Origin: Dimargaris cristalligena
Lineage: Eukaryota > Kickxellomycota > Dimargaritomycetes > Dimargaritales > Dimargaritaceae
NCBI GenBank assembly: GCA_027576995.1
Contig: JANBQC010000348.1
Location: 1-29,437 of the forward strand
Length of the DNA stretch: 29,437 nt
Direction: 5' to 3'
A program made the translations under genes and the position numbers. Each line of letters begins with the position of its first letter. Position 1 is the stretch's first letter. The notes under the pieces are model-generated. The model did no database searches and was not told the DNA's origin. It saw nothing but the letters and a program-made list of their open reading frames with translations. Of the stretch, positions 10,475-19,599 are shown piece after piece.

Positions 10475-10668
10475 TGGAGGCCGTTGTTGCCTTGGCTATG
10501 TATTGGTCTCGTACCACTACCACCTTGATATTATATTTTGAGGTTTAGCCTAGTTACTTCCCGAAATACTTGGTTTCGAGGGTAGTTTTAGAAACCGATG
10601 GCTTTGAGCGCCTGGTTTACTTCACCTGACTTCCTCAATGCATGTAACAGTCAGTTCAAACTAACCTT

Positions 10669-10674
10669 AATAAA
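10669..10674 (+). terminator. polyadenylation signal AATAAA
   Basis: This AATAAA lies about 195 bases after the MGM101 stop codon. Confidence 0.3.
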
Positions 10675-11163
10675 TATCGGCGTATTTTTTTAGAATTGCG
10701 GCTAATATGTTTAACCGAAAGCCATGCTGGGGCGTATATTTATAGGATAATATATATACTATGTACCCTGATCTAAAGGCCTTTTGTGGCAAGGGCTGCG
10801 TCGACGTTAATGGGGTCTGTGCTACTTTTGGGCTAGGCTGGGTGAGGAATTTCACCCAAATCAAATAGTGAATTGGTGCAACTCTATGTGTAGACCAATT
10901 TTCTAGTATTTGCAGGCGAATCTAAACCACACTTGTCGTTTGGGTCTCCGACATTGGGTGGTCCCTGTGGATAAGAGGTGGTTGGCCCCCTCCCCAGGTT
11001 GTCAGGGCTAGTGCTCGCCTCAACAACTCGTTTGGCCCGCTCGGATTCCAACTGTGCGCTCTTCCAACTTAGTTTACCTATATATTCCCTCATCTTCACT
11101 GCCTCCCTTTTACAGTCCCTATTGCTTTATTAGCTCCTTTGTACAACTAGACCTTTCTTACAA
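10675..11163. other. intergenic, no gene recognised
   Basis: Open frames on the minus strand (10667-10864 and 10884-11099) show no family, signal peptide or splice partner. The last 80 bases are C/T-rich and lead into the promoter of the next gene. Confidence 0.5.
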
Positions 11164-11173
11164 TATATATCCG
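11164..11173 (+). promoter_or_regulatory. TATA-like element
   Basis: An aatatatatc run about 100 bases before the ATG at 11270, followed by a pyrimidine-rich stretch, suits a core promoter for the aftiphilin-like gene. Confidence 0.4.
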
Positions 11174-11269
11174 TACCCATTTCTTCATCTTCTGAGTCCT
11201 GTCTCACTATAGTCACATTCCCTCGTTTTTCATTGTAAAACATCCTCTTTTTCATTTCCTCCACCCCCC

Positions 11270-12926
11270 ATGGCCGACCATAGCACTAGCGATGATGATT
11301 TTGGCGATTTTGATGACTTTGAGGACTTTGAAGATTTCCAGGACGCCAGCGCGGAGCCAGCGACGCCGACCCACACACAGCTAGCGAATCCCCTCGCTAC
11401 CCTCACAATAGCCGCCTCCGTGCCGGCGAGTGACCCCCCAGAGACGGCCGACAGTACCCCCCATTCCAGTGACCCGGGCACCGCCTCATTGCCCGCTCCC
11501 GTAGACTCCGCTACTTCATTACCGCCGACTACTAGTACCCCGGCAGCGTTTGTCCCTCCTCTTTCGGGCCTTTCGCCCGAGCAGGCCCAGCAAAAATTAG
11601 TCGAGGCGTGCCGAAGTGTCACTTTCCAGGCCCTTATCGAGCCGCTAGCTACCCAGGACGCCTCTTTGGTTGCCGACATTCACCGGGACCTCCAGGAGCA
11701 TTTTAACCGCACTGACGATTTTTCGGAAACCCCAAGGTAGGTTTTACCATCCCTCTTCTTTATCCTATGTCCGTATATCTAAGCACAGTCTATTATGTTA
11801 TGTGCAACGATAGTATACTCCGAATTTATTCGTCATTTCACCAAGCGGCTTACTGGCTTTCCTGTAGTTATATTTCATCTACCGTTTATCATAGCCTAAC
11901 CAACCTCTTTTTTTTTCGGACTATCGAACTATTAATACATCCTCAGAACATCTTTCCGCCGAGTACCGCCGGCTGCGCCGGACGATGAGCACTGGTCCCA
12001 GATGTTCGAGCACCTTTATACAAAACACCCAACACACCGTACTCAATGGGAAGGGTCCATGTCCGAGGCTGCCTGCCTACGGTCACTATCCATAAAACGA
12101 CGTGTAAGTATTCGGGCGACTTGGCCCGTTCGTTGACAGCGTTGCCGTTCTTGAAATTGAGACCCGCATATCCCTATACGAATACAGCGGTATACTGTAT
12201 GCAAATACAGTGGCCTGAATCACAATTTTTGTTAGCACACCATTAATCCCCCTCCCCGCTTATTATCACCCGGGTATTCAAATAATATACCAATAGCACC
12301 CGACCCTCAATCGACTTCGAGACTCCAAATCCAATGGACATGGCCCCCACCGGACCAGCCAAGATTCGGTACGTTCCGTTTTAATATTTTGAATTAGTAG
12401 AGTAATTTCCCCAATACAATACCTGGTCATTTGTGTATACCCAATTCCGGCTCTATACTTGTACCGCATCGTATTATCTCTACTATGCAATCGACGGAAG
12501 AGGCCCGTCGTCCATTTACGTTGACTGATGACTGATTCACCTCGCTTAATCTTCCAAATTACCCCCTTCACCGCTGCCCTCTAGCCAGAACTGAATTTCA
12601 ACCGCCTGGTCCAGGCCGCTCGACAGTTTCGGAAACCGAATGGGGCGCTGGCCATTTGCCTAGCCAAGTATATTGGATTTGGCCAGCATGGTACACCAGG
12701 ATCAGCCACCTGTAGCCCGGTGGTTGGCCCCAGTTCACACGAACCTATCGCCAATTTCCCCCTCACCCGGCCGTCCCTAGACCCCCCTCCCACCACAGCC
12801 AGTCCCCCACCACGCTCCGCCTCACCCTCTTGTGCATCGCCGTCCCTCAAAAACCTCTTTGACGGCATCCCGAATCTTTCCTATCTGCTAAACGATTTTA
12901 ACTGTCCTCCAACGGGCCCGTCTTGA
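11270..12926 (+). CDS. aftiphilin/Laa2-like clathrin-adaptor accessory protein
   Basis: Exons 11270-11736, 11947-12103 and 12585-12926 join in phase to give 321 residues. The N-terminus carries DFGDF (10-14) and then Phe at every third residue up to 23. DFGDF-type motifs bind the gamma-ear of AP-1/GGA adaptors in aftiphilin and related proteins. A low-complexity Ala/Thr/Pro linker follows. Residues 172-205 have W..MFEHL and QWEGSMSEAACLRSLSI, which resembles the QWGGSHSNKKLLRSLGI segment of the aftiphilin clathrin-binding region. The last exon has FNRLVQAARQF, a Pro/Ser-rich segment and a C-terminal SLKNLFDGIPNLSYLLNDF. The likely role is AP-1/clathrin traffic at the trans-Golgi or endosomes with a HEATR5/Laa1 partner. 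Two points are open. A possible extra 72-base exon (12297-12368) keeps the frame, and the gene may continue to a terminal exon ending at 13232. Family by motif recognition. Confidence 0.7.
12194..12211 (+). repeat. inverted repeat in intron 2 of the aftiphilin-like gene
   Basis: ACTGTAT (12194-12200) and ATACAGT (12205-12211) form a perfect 7-bp stem with a GCAA tetraloop, of the stable GNRA type. It lies about 90 bases after the splice donor. No function can be assigned. Confidence 0.4.
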
Positions 12927-13285
12927 TGGCTGACTTCAGAGGGAAGACCGTCTGGAACTATTGTTTTTCCCCTGTCTAAATTCATACATTTGCCATTCAT
13001 CATCAATAGACTAATTTTGGTGAACTGCAATACCGCGAAGGCGCAATTTAATGATAGGCTGGAAACACGGCAAGATGTATTCGCTGCCTTACAACGAACT
13101 GAATTGGGATGGAACCAGGTAGGCTGGCTTACAGAGGATTTGCGAGAGAATTTGGTGAACCTATTAAAGATGGTAACTAATAATAGGGACCAAGGGGGCC
13201 ACGGAAAAAAGCTCACGTTGAAAGCCGGATAATGGATAGAGTACAAGAAATACAATGTCTGTTTGAATGAGAGGTCCTCGGATAA

Positions 13286-13900
13286 TCAGGCCGAGGCACG
13301 GTGGGCCAGGTCGTCAGCAGGAAGAAGCACTCGCAGGCGGCTTGCGGCAATCTTGAAGGAATCCTTCAGCGCCGTGGCCATCTCTTGCTCACGGGTACTG
13401 TGGTTCAACCGCTTTTCGAACACCGGCAATATTTCCCGCTTAGTTCGCCCGTCCACGAATATCAAAAAACGGAACCCGTACTTGTGTTCGTAGGCTCGGT
13501 TAAGTTCATCAAACCGGGCGACCAAGAACCGCAACTCGTCAACCGTTTGGCTACCCCCGGCAGTTGGGGGCCGAGCGCCTGGGGCACCCGGTAAACCGCC
13601 GGCCTGTTCGGCTCGGCTCAGTACCGACAGCTGCCCCGTTTCCGTGGTGCCCAAGCGCGGGTGAGCGTTGATAACGCTCACCTTCTCGTCGTCCGAGAGG
13701 GCATGCAAAAGGATGGGTTCGGCCTGTTCGAGAATGGCGGGGTACGTTTCGAAAGGCCGCAAACTGTACAGTCGTTTGCCCAGGGCCGGGGCGCTCTCAA
13801 AGAACAGTCCGACGGTCTGGTTAAAATCCGCTTCGGAGGCTTCGTTGAGTTGCTTCAGAGGGGGCAGAGTTGGAAGGTCCGCACGAGTAACTTGAGACAT
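13286..13900 (-). CDS. 2-oxo-4-hydroxy-4-carboxy-5-ureidoimidazoline (OHCU) decarboxylase
   Basis: A single-exon gene of 204 residues. The enzyme catalyses the last step of uricase-pathway urate oxidation, decarboxylating OHCU to (S)-allantoin. Family features in order are a helix with LFFESAPALGKRLYSLRPF (32-50), the signature INAHPRLG with the catalytic His80, then TETGQLSVLSRAEQAG with the conserved Glu and Gln. Next come LNRAYEHKYGFRFLIFVDGR and a C-terminal E....ALKDSFKIAASRLR helix. An insertion rich in Gly, Pro and Ala (about 100-115) is typical of fungal length variation. The protein ends in ASA, with no SKL-like peroxisomal signal. It converges on the aftiphilin-like gene; no other urate-pathway gene is in the window. 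The short leader before the ATG is AG-rich on the plus strand. Confidence 0.93.
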   Translation of the reverse strand: MSQVTRADLPTLPPLKQLNEASEADFNQTVGLFFESAPALGKRLYSLRPFETYPAILEQAEPILLHALSDDEKVSVINAHPRLGTTETGQLSVLSRAEQAGGLPGAPGARPPTAGGSQTVDELRFLVARFDELNRAYEHKYGFRFLIFVDGRTKREILPVFEKRLNHSTREQEMATALKDSFKIAASRLRVLLPADDLAHRASA

Positions 13901-14115
13901 ACTGGTAGTGCGGGGAATGAAGGGGGGGATGTCAATAGAAAAAAAAAAGCTGTGAAAATGACTTAAGTTATTAAGTAATATGCTAATAGTAAGAACCCCA
14001 GAGAACGAAGCTTGTCCAATTGTGGTGGGAGACTAGGAGGAAGGGGTCTTCAGGGCTTATACCCACGGACTTCAGTAGCTGGAGCACCTGCAACAGTATG
14101 GTGTAGTCGAATATC
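13901..14115. other. probable promoter region of the OHCU decarboxylase gene
   Basis: Pyrimidine-rich on the coding (minus) strand just before the start codon, with a nine-A run at 13941-13949. No clear TATA box was found. Confidence 0.3.
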
Positions 14116-14120
14116 AAAAA
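14116..14120 (-). terminator. Pol III terminator of tRNA-Thr
   Basis: A TTTTT on the minus strand about 15 bases beyond the 3' end of tRNA-Thr. Confidence 0.7.
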
Positions 14121-14134
14121 TTAGATAAATGAGA

Positions 14135-14207
14135 TGCCTATTTCCAGAATCGAACTGAAGACCTTCTGCTTACTAGGCAGACGCTCTGCCAACTGAGCCA
14201 AACAGGC
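14135..14207 (-). tRNA. tRNA-Thr (AGT)
   Basis: A 73-base cloverleaf on the minus strand, without intron or encoded CCA. The acceptor arm pairs GCCTGTT with AATAGGC, with discriminator A. The D-arm contains TGGCTCAGTTGGCAGAGC. The anticodon stem TCTGC/GCAGA holds the loop CTAGTAA, giving anticodon AGT (read as IGU after editing). The T-arm has the loop TTCGATT. Confidence 0.93.
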
Positions 14208-15005
14208 AACTTGCCAAATTTTACCGTATTTATATAATATGATTGTTATTTATAAACACCCAAATGTTTCATATCGCTATTTCATTGTATGAGAATTGAG
14301 GGTTTACCTTCTTATACCGTTCGGGGATACTTAAAATCAAGGGGATAGGTGCCTCTCAGCCGATTCTTTCATATGGCTTAATTGTCAAGGTTTCATTTTT
14401 TTGATTCTTTTTATAAGCAGCCACTGCTTGATCTTCTTGTAACTATTTGCACATCGCGTTAATTTGTTGGATGACTATGAAATTATTGCAGGGATGTACA
14501 GCAAGGTGATTTCGGGCAACTTTCTTCCTATACGATATTGGTGATGAAGTATTTTTATAAAGAGAACCAGTAACCTCCCTGTTGTTCGCCCCCACAGAAG
14601 ACCATGTGTCTAAAGGGATACACATTACTTTCCCTCCCTTAATAATCGTAACAGCAATATGTTGTTAGGCACTTGTACTCAATTCCGTATTTGGCACCTG
14701 TGAATGGTTGCTGATATTTAATAACTGGGACTTGATCAAGTTTACAGGGCAGCTTAGGGTAGAACTCGGCCCAATATGCAAATTATTCCAGTTTAGCTAC
14801 TTGCAGAAATAATTTGAAAGGTGATGTTTCACAGCGTTCTTTAATGAGAAACGGTAGATGTAACTACCGAATATTATAAATTTCATGATTTTACACGGGG
14901 ACAGGTGCTGGATAGATATCGCGTATATATCATTTAACCATCAGAAAGAAAGGATAGTGCAAAAAAAAAGCAGGGTATAAATCGCATATCTAATGAAAAA
15001 GAAAA
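14208..15005. other. AT-rich intergenic, no gene recognised
   Basis: Low GC throughout, with short homopolymer runs. A 60-codon minus-strand ORF (14443-14625) has no recognisable feature. Confidence 0.5.
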
Positions 15006-16571
15006 TTATGGGCGGTAGAGCTTGGGGCGGGCAGGTTCGTACTGCTGGGGCCACTTAACGTGCACCCCCAATTCCTGGGCAGCCTTCAAGACCCAGCCGG
15101 GGTCCCGTAGGAACGGACGGGCCAGGAGGATTAAATCCGCCTCCTCCTTCTGCAAAATGTCCTCCGCTTCCTGGCCCTTGGTAATAAGGCCTACGGTACC
15201 GGTCAGTAGTTTGGAAGTGGGCACCGCTTTTTTGACCTGGGCCGAAAAAGGGACCTGGAAGAGGGGTGCGGCGGGGATTTGCTGGCGCGAAGAATTACCA
15301 CCGGTGGAAACGTCGAGTAGGTCCACGGAACCGATTTCGGCCAAGCGTTGGGCCAGTTGAACGGTTTGGTTGCTGTCCCAGCCCTCACCTTCCTCTACCC
15401 AGTCGGTAGCCGACACCCGCACCAACAGGGGTTTCTCATTGGGCCACACGGACCGAACCTCCTCGATCGTTTCCAGCAACAGTCGAATGCGGTTTTCGAA
15501 AGTGCCGCCGTATTGGTCGGTGCGGTGATTGGAAAGCGGGGATAGGAACGAATTGAGTAAATACCCGTGGGCGGCATGGATCTCAATCACATCAAAACCG
15601 GCCTTACCAGCCCGCACTGTAGCGTCCCGAAAAGCCCGCTTGACTTTTTGGATCTGTTCCAGCGCCATGGTATGGGGCTGGGGGTATCCCTCCGGTCCCC
15701 AGGGATCATCCGAGGGTCCCCACACTGTGTCGTCGCTACTACCGGCTCCGTCGGTCCAACCCCCCTGGGGCGGATGGGCAGCGTCCCGGGCATCTGAGAA
15801 GAAAATGGGGAAAGTGGAAGCCTTTCGGCCGGCGTGGGCTAGCTGGATGCCCATGGGAGTACCTTGCGAGTGAGCGAACTGGACAATGCGCTCCCAAGGG
15901 GCAATATGCTCGTCTTTCCAAAGACCGGCACAGTAGGGGGTGATGCGGCCGTTGGGAAGAACAGCAGTAGCTTCGGCCATCACTAGACCAGGACCACGAA
16001 CAGCATAGCCACCCAGATGAACAAGGTGCCAGTCAGTCACAAAGCCATCCTCGCAGGAATACTGGCACCTGGAGGTATAATAAATAAGATAATTCATGGA
16101 TTCGATAATGGGTGGCTTATTAAAATCATTGAACATGGGATTTAAACTGACGAGCAATAGTCATATTATTCAAAGAGCGAAAATGCCCATTAATATAGTG
16201 GCCCTCAATAGTCAAAATTTAGCACCGAACTAAAGCAATATAATCCCCAGGCGAAGTTTAATGGAGTCCAGGTGATGTAAAACTTACATTGGCGCTATCA
16301 TGATACGATTGCGCAGAGTAAGGCCGCCCAGCTGGAGTGGAGTAAAGAGCTTGGGCAGATTATCACCGTCCTTGCCCGCAATGGCAAAGCCCTGGTCAAT
16401 GGCGCTCTGGGTAGGCTTAATGGCAGTTCCCGAGGGAGGGTTTTGAAGTTGGACGTAGGCACGAGGGTTAGCGGTCGCAGCTTGAATGTTATGGCTATGA
16501 GGTGCTGGGGCACCGACGCCAACCTGAGAATTCGCAGTCGACTCGGAAGGGTAAGTAAGAGACATGGTCAT
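15006..16571 (-). CDS. Old Yellow Enzyme-family NADH:flavin oxidoreductase (YqjM type)
   Basis: Two exons, complement(16288-16571) and complement(15006-16068), are split by a 219-base intron (GTAAGT donor, CTCCAG acceptor). The junction falls inside Met95 of IAPMCQYS and restores the family motif, giving 448 residues. The fold is an FMN-binding TIM barrel that reduces activated C=C bonds with NAD(P)H. Visible landmarks are LFTPLQLGGLTLRNRIMIAPM (75-95), Cys96 as in YqjM-type enzymes, and QLAHAGRK (170-177). The substrate-binding histidines 259 and 262 lie with Tyr264 in IEIHAAHGYLL. These are followed by NHRTDQYGG, the phosphate-binding region GTVGLITKGQEAEDIL and LLARPFLRDP with Arg412. The 70-residue N-terminal extension is Ala/Pro/Ser-rich. 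I start at 16571; the second Met (16565) is equally possible, and the frame is open upstream to 16673. The physiological substrate is unknown. Confidence 0.93.
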
Positions 16572-16828
16572 AGACAATAGAAGTTCGAAAAGATAGAAAG
16601 AGAGAGAGATCTGGTTTTGGGGCGGAGTGGTTGATACTAAAGAATGGTGGTGGGAGAGAGGGCGGGGTGGCACTAAGCAAAGTTTTTAAATGATTGTCAA
16701 GTGGTGAACAGGTCAGAAAGAAAGAAGGCGGAAATTCTAGGAAAGGGAATCGAAAGACTGCGCAGAGTTCGGTAAAGGCTGAGTAGGTTGGTTCCATGAG
16801 TTGTGACAAAAGGTGGTAACTATTGAGG

Positions 16829-16836
16829 TTTTTATA
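16829..16836 (-). promoter_or_regulatory. TATA box of the OYE gene
   Basis: TATAAAAA on the minus strand lies about 260 bases before the start codon. The stretch between the two is pyrimidine-rich on the coding strand. Confidence 0.45.
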
Positions 16837-16844
16837 GCAAGCCA

Positions 16845-17387
16845 AAACAATATATATGCCGATGTAGCCATTGCGCCATTTTCACCTAAGATATTCGTGA
16901 TCGCCACAGCTGGCGGGCCTTTCAATGTGAGATTAACTATAGCTGATGTAATATTTTAATATGCCGTGGATTACTAATTGAGGTCTTCCTTGCCTAACTG
17001 GGTTTGTCAGCATAGTCCACTATCTATTAATTCATAAAGGTGTATGCCCTAGCGCATCGGCCGTTTCATTGTGCCAGAACGCCTCTTGATTGCACCATAA
17101 TTACCATAGTCTCAAATTAAATAAAGTTTTGTTATTTCTAAAGGGAGAAGTTCGGCGGATAGGGAACCTGAATTTGTCAGCCATATAAAAATAAACAAGT
17201 TAGATCCAGTCGACAAGGGTCGATGAAGTTCGTCTCGACCCATAATATGCGAGCCTGCTCCCATCATCAAGGCATAGTCCACGGGATTCTACACAATTCG
17301 GAGAGTAAATCCAAATGTATATAATTCAATACAACGGTATACGATTTTGATTGAAATATAAGTGACCAATAGGCTGTATAAAGTTTT
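16845..17387. other. intergenic, no gene recognised
   Basis: AT-rich. A 7-bp inverted repeat, GGGTCGA (17217-17223) with TCGACCC (17235-17241) around an 11-base loop, is the only structure noted. No ORF, RNA or promoter could be supported. Confidence 0.5.
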
Positions 17388-18160
17388 TTAACCAGTAGAA
17401 TCGATTTCTACTACCAGACGACCAAAGTGCCTATGCATTAAAGAGAGTGCCGACAAGGCTGTCTTAAACTGTATTTCTGGTACAAGAGTGGGGGTGTAGT
17501 TGCAGTTGCGGAAAAATAAAGGGTGGGCAGTTATCTCGAGACGGGCTGTTGGTGCACAGCAAGTGGCCGAGAGGCTCACAAACATGCTGGCTAGAATATT
17601 GATTATGCGGGTTATCCCAAGTATACACTTACTAAATAAGGAATACTAACCGTGGATATACCCTTGTCGAAACCTGCCCTGCCAGTCGCCTTTGGTGTCA
17701 AGGAAATATACCAACCTCAAGAAGTCCTGGTTTGTAATGCTGACAAATACAGGAGATGGTACTATGGGGCGTATTTTACTATTATAACAGTTATTCCTCT
17801 CGATGATATTGTATCGAGGTAGATAAGCCAAATATCTGCCATACTTGTGTAAATGTACCAAGCTTACCACTACTCATCTGGTTTACTACCAAATGAACTC
17901 TATACCACCTTCCCAGGCACACCTAAAGTCACCGAATTCCTTTCAAGGGCAAAAATTAGGGGCTAACCAGTATCAGTGAACGAAATCTTGCCAATGACAT
18001 AATTACCTGAAAATCAATCAGTGGTTGCCTATTTCTGCTGGCTGGGGGACCTTGTCTTGTATCCCAGGTACCCGAGAAAAAATAACTGGCCACTACATCC
18101 ATTGCTCTGCCAGAGTATATTTCTCTATCTAAGGCTATGAAAGAGGCAATTTGGATCAAA
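17388..18160 (-). pseudogene. possible decayed protein kinase gene
   Basis: Two minus-strand open stretches, in the right order, echo the C-lobe of a Ser/Thr kinase. The first (17956-18159) reads FIALDREIYSGRAMDVVASYFF, resembling the F.APE...YS.A.DVW(S/A).G segment but lacking the Pro-Glu and the Trp. The second (17388-17585) reads APTARLEITAHPLFFRN, resembling the end of the catalytic domain (DP..RITA.EAL.HPFF) with two or three residues missing. The spacing of about 550 bases is plausible for a CMGC or Cdc7-like kinase with an insert or introns. No P-loop, HRD or DFG was found; the sequence further upstream is repeat copy A. It is either a relic or chance likeness. Confidence 0.3.
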
Positions 18161-18178
18161 CTAAACTAAACTAAACTT
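18159..18178. repeat. short tandem repeat (AAACT)n
   Basis: About four tandem units of AAACT. It does not match known fungal telomere repeats and is too short for a function. Confidence 0.6.
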
Positions 18179-18225
18179 GAAGTTTCCTGTTTTTTTTTTT
18201 AATGTTAACCATAATTTATAGTGAT

Positions 18226-18365
18226 AATATGGGTAAAGTTCATCCAGGCTGTATAACGAAAAATCCATTAGATGGGGTCAATATTACTGGTTAAAAGCTA
18301 CTCACTCACATATTCTCCTGTGCATGTATTATGTAAAACCTTATATAGCTGGTTTGAATTTCATC
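18226..18365. repeat. dispersed AT-rich repeat, copy A
   Basis: The core (18226-18296) contains CCAGGCTGTATAACGAAAAA, then TCCATTAGATGGGGTCAATA and TTACTGGTTAAAA. It matches copies B (18723) and C (29360) in the same orientation. Copies A and B share a further block, near CCTTATATAGCTGGTTTGAA in A and CCTATACAGCCGGGCTAATT in B, so the unit is at least about 140 bases. No ORF lies inside and no terminal repeats were identified. Confidence 0.7.
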
Positions 18366-18398
18366 TATATGGTATATATCCTATATATGAAGAGCCCT

Positions 18399-18430
18399 TA
18401 ATCACAGTCGCCCTAAGCATATTGTGATTA
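18399..18430. repeat. inverted repeat beside repeat copy A
   Basis: TAATCACA (18399-18406) and TGTGATTA (18423-18430) form a perfect 8-bp stem with a 16-base loop, about 35 bases downstream of copy A. No matching hairpin was seen beside copy B. Confidence 0.35.
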
Positions 18431-18722
18431 GGTTCATTTTAGTGTGAAATTAATATCACCCTAAACAATGTTCCCGGTGCTAAAGAAAATACATAATATT
18501 TTATAAACCCTTTGAATGACCATCTCTTTTCGTCAAATAAATAGTATGGTTTTGTTGTTACTACTTATAATAAAAGGGAGTGATGAAAATAGGTTATATT
18601 GTAGATTATAGTATTTCCTTTTTCTGTCTAATTTTAGTAGTATAATAATTTAGCCACATCCTTTCATTTTAACCACAGAGGGGCCACCTGTCAACCTCTG
18701 ACTACTTACATCACATTTGCAC

Positions 18723-18871
18723 AATGTTATGGGTATAGGAGAGTTTCAACCAGGCTGTTTTAATGAAAAATTCATTGGATGGAATAAATATCACTGGCTA
18801 AAAATGAATCCATAGCAAGTTTTTTTATACACATATCATTTATAATCCTATACAGCCGGGCTAATTTTCAC
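18723..18871. repeat. dispersed AT-rich repeat, copy B
   Basis: Same strand as copy A and about 500 bases downstream. The core (18723-18803) has ATGGGTATAGGAGAGTTTCA, ACCAGGCTGTTTTAATGAAA and TATCACTGGCTAAAA. Differences from copy A are scattered substitutions and a few small indels, suggesting old divergence. Confidence 0.7.
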
Positions 18872-19267
18872 ACAAATACACCTTGAGTATTTCCATCAGA
18901 TATGATTTACTTTCTAACTCAAAATCAATGGTAAAGAATCACAACCACATCAAACGGAAGTGTCGGATACTAACCATCTTACATATACAATGGATATATC
19001 CTTCAAGTGAACATTTGGATATTACTGATATAAAGACAGAAAACTATTTTATTGATGAGGAAATTTGAATTGGTTGTTGGAAGGTGGAAAGGGTGAAATA
19101 AAGCAATACCCCCGGACTCTATTGAACAGGGATAGTGGGGATAGGATAAAGGCAGCCCCCCACATTGCTGTCGATTGCCGTGGAAAGAAAGTGAGTGAGA
19201 AGGAAGAGTACGTAGTGGATAGACCGAGATATTGGATGAGCCGGACGATGGACAGGTCGTCCAATGT
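18872..19267. other. intergenic, no gene recognised
   Basis: Overlapping open frames at 18883-19068 (plus) and 19003-19302 (minus) show no domain or splice partner. The second half is probably the 3' flank of the small secreted-protein gene. Confidence 0.45.
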
Positions 19268-19465
19268 CTACAATTTGCGACCCTGGGTTCCACCAGTACC
19301 AAAGAACGTGTTGACTTTATTCATCGGTTTTTTCAAAAAACTCATATTTTTAACTCGATTGGTTAGTGTTCTCAATAAAGGGTTAGGTTGAGGCACCGGC
19401 GACGCCAAAACTAGCATTGGTCCGGCCAAAGCAACGGCGATGAGGAGTTGGATGAGTTTAACCAT
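19268..19465 (-). CDS. small cationic secreted protein
   Basis: A single-exon ORF of 65 residues with a strong start context (gccATGg). Residues 1-22 form a classical signal peptide: MVKL, a long hydrophobic stretch, then LASPVPQP with a likely cut after Ser22 or Ala21. The mature peptide would be about 43 residues. The whole protein has no Asp or Glu, nine Lys/Arg and no Cys, so it is strongly basic and cannot form disulphides. The likely fate is secretion; it could act on cell walls, membranes, a host or competing microbes, but no family is recognised. A TATA-like run on the coding strand lies about 100 bases upstream. A frame this short could also be the first exon of a longer gene. Confidence 0.6.
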   Translation of the reverse strand: MVKLIQLLIAVALAGPMLVLASPVPQPNPLLRTLTNRVKNMSFLKKPMNKVNTFFGTGGTQGRKL

Positions 19466-19599
19466 GGCGTGGGGTATGTAGACAGGTGATCAGTGGGAAG
19501 ACGTATAGGCAAAATTTAGGACCGAGCAGATAAGGTCTGTTGAAGAGGGATGCCGAAAATATAAAAGGTCGATGATAAGCAAATGTAGGAGATGCAGTG

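Noticed and set aside
12881..13255. 124-codon minus-strand ORF between the convergent genes
   Set aside because: It is antisense to the plus-strand coding-like stretch 13010-13232 and has no recognisable feature.
13661..13966. Plus-strand ORFs overlapping the OHCU decarboxylase
   Set aside because: Antisense shadows of a well-conserved enzyme on the minus strand.
8980..14207. CRISPR arrays, integrons or bacterial-type islands
   Set aside because: No regularly spaced repeats were seen, and the introns and tRNAs without encoded CCA indicate a eukaryotic nuclear sequence.
18159..18178. AAACT tandem units as a telomere-like tract
   Set aside because: Only about four units, sequence unlike known fungal telomeres, and located inside the window between other features.
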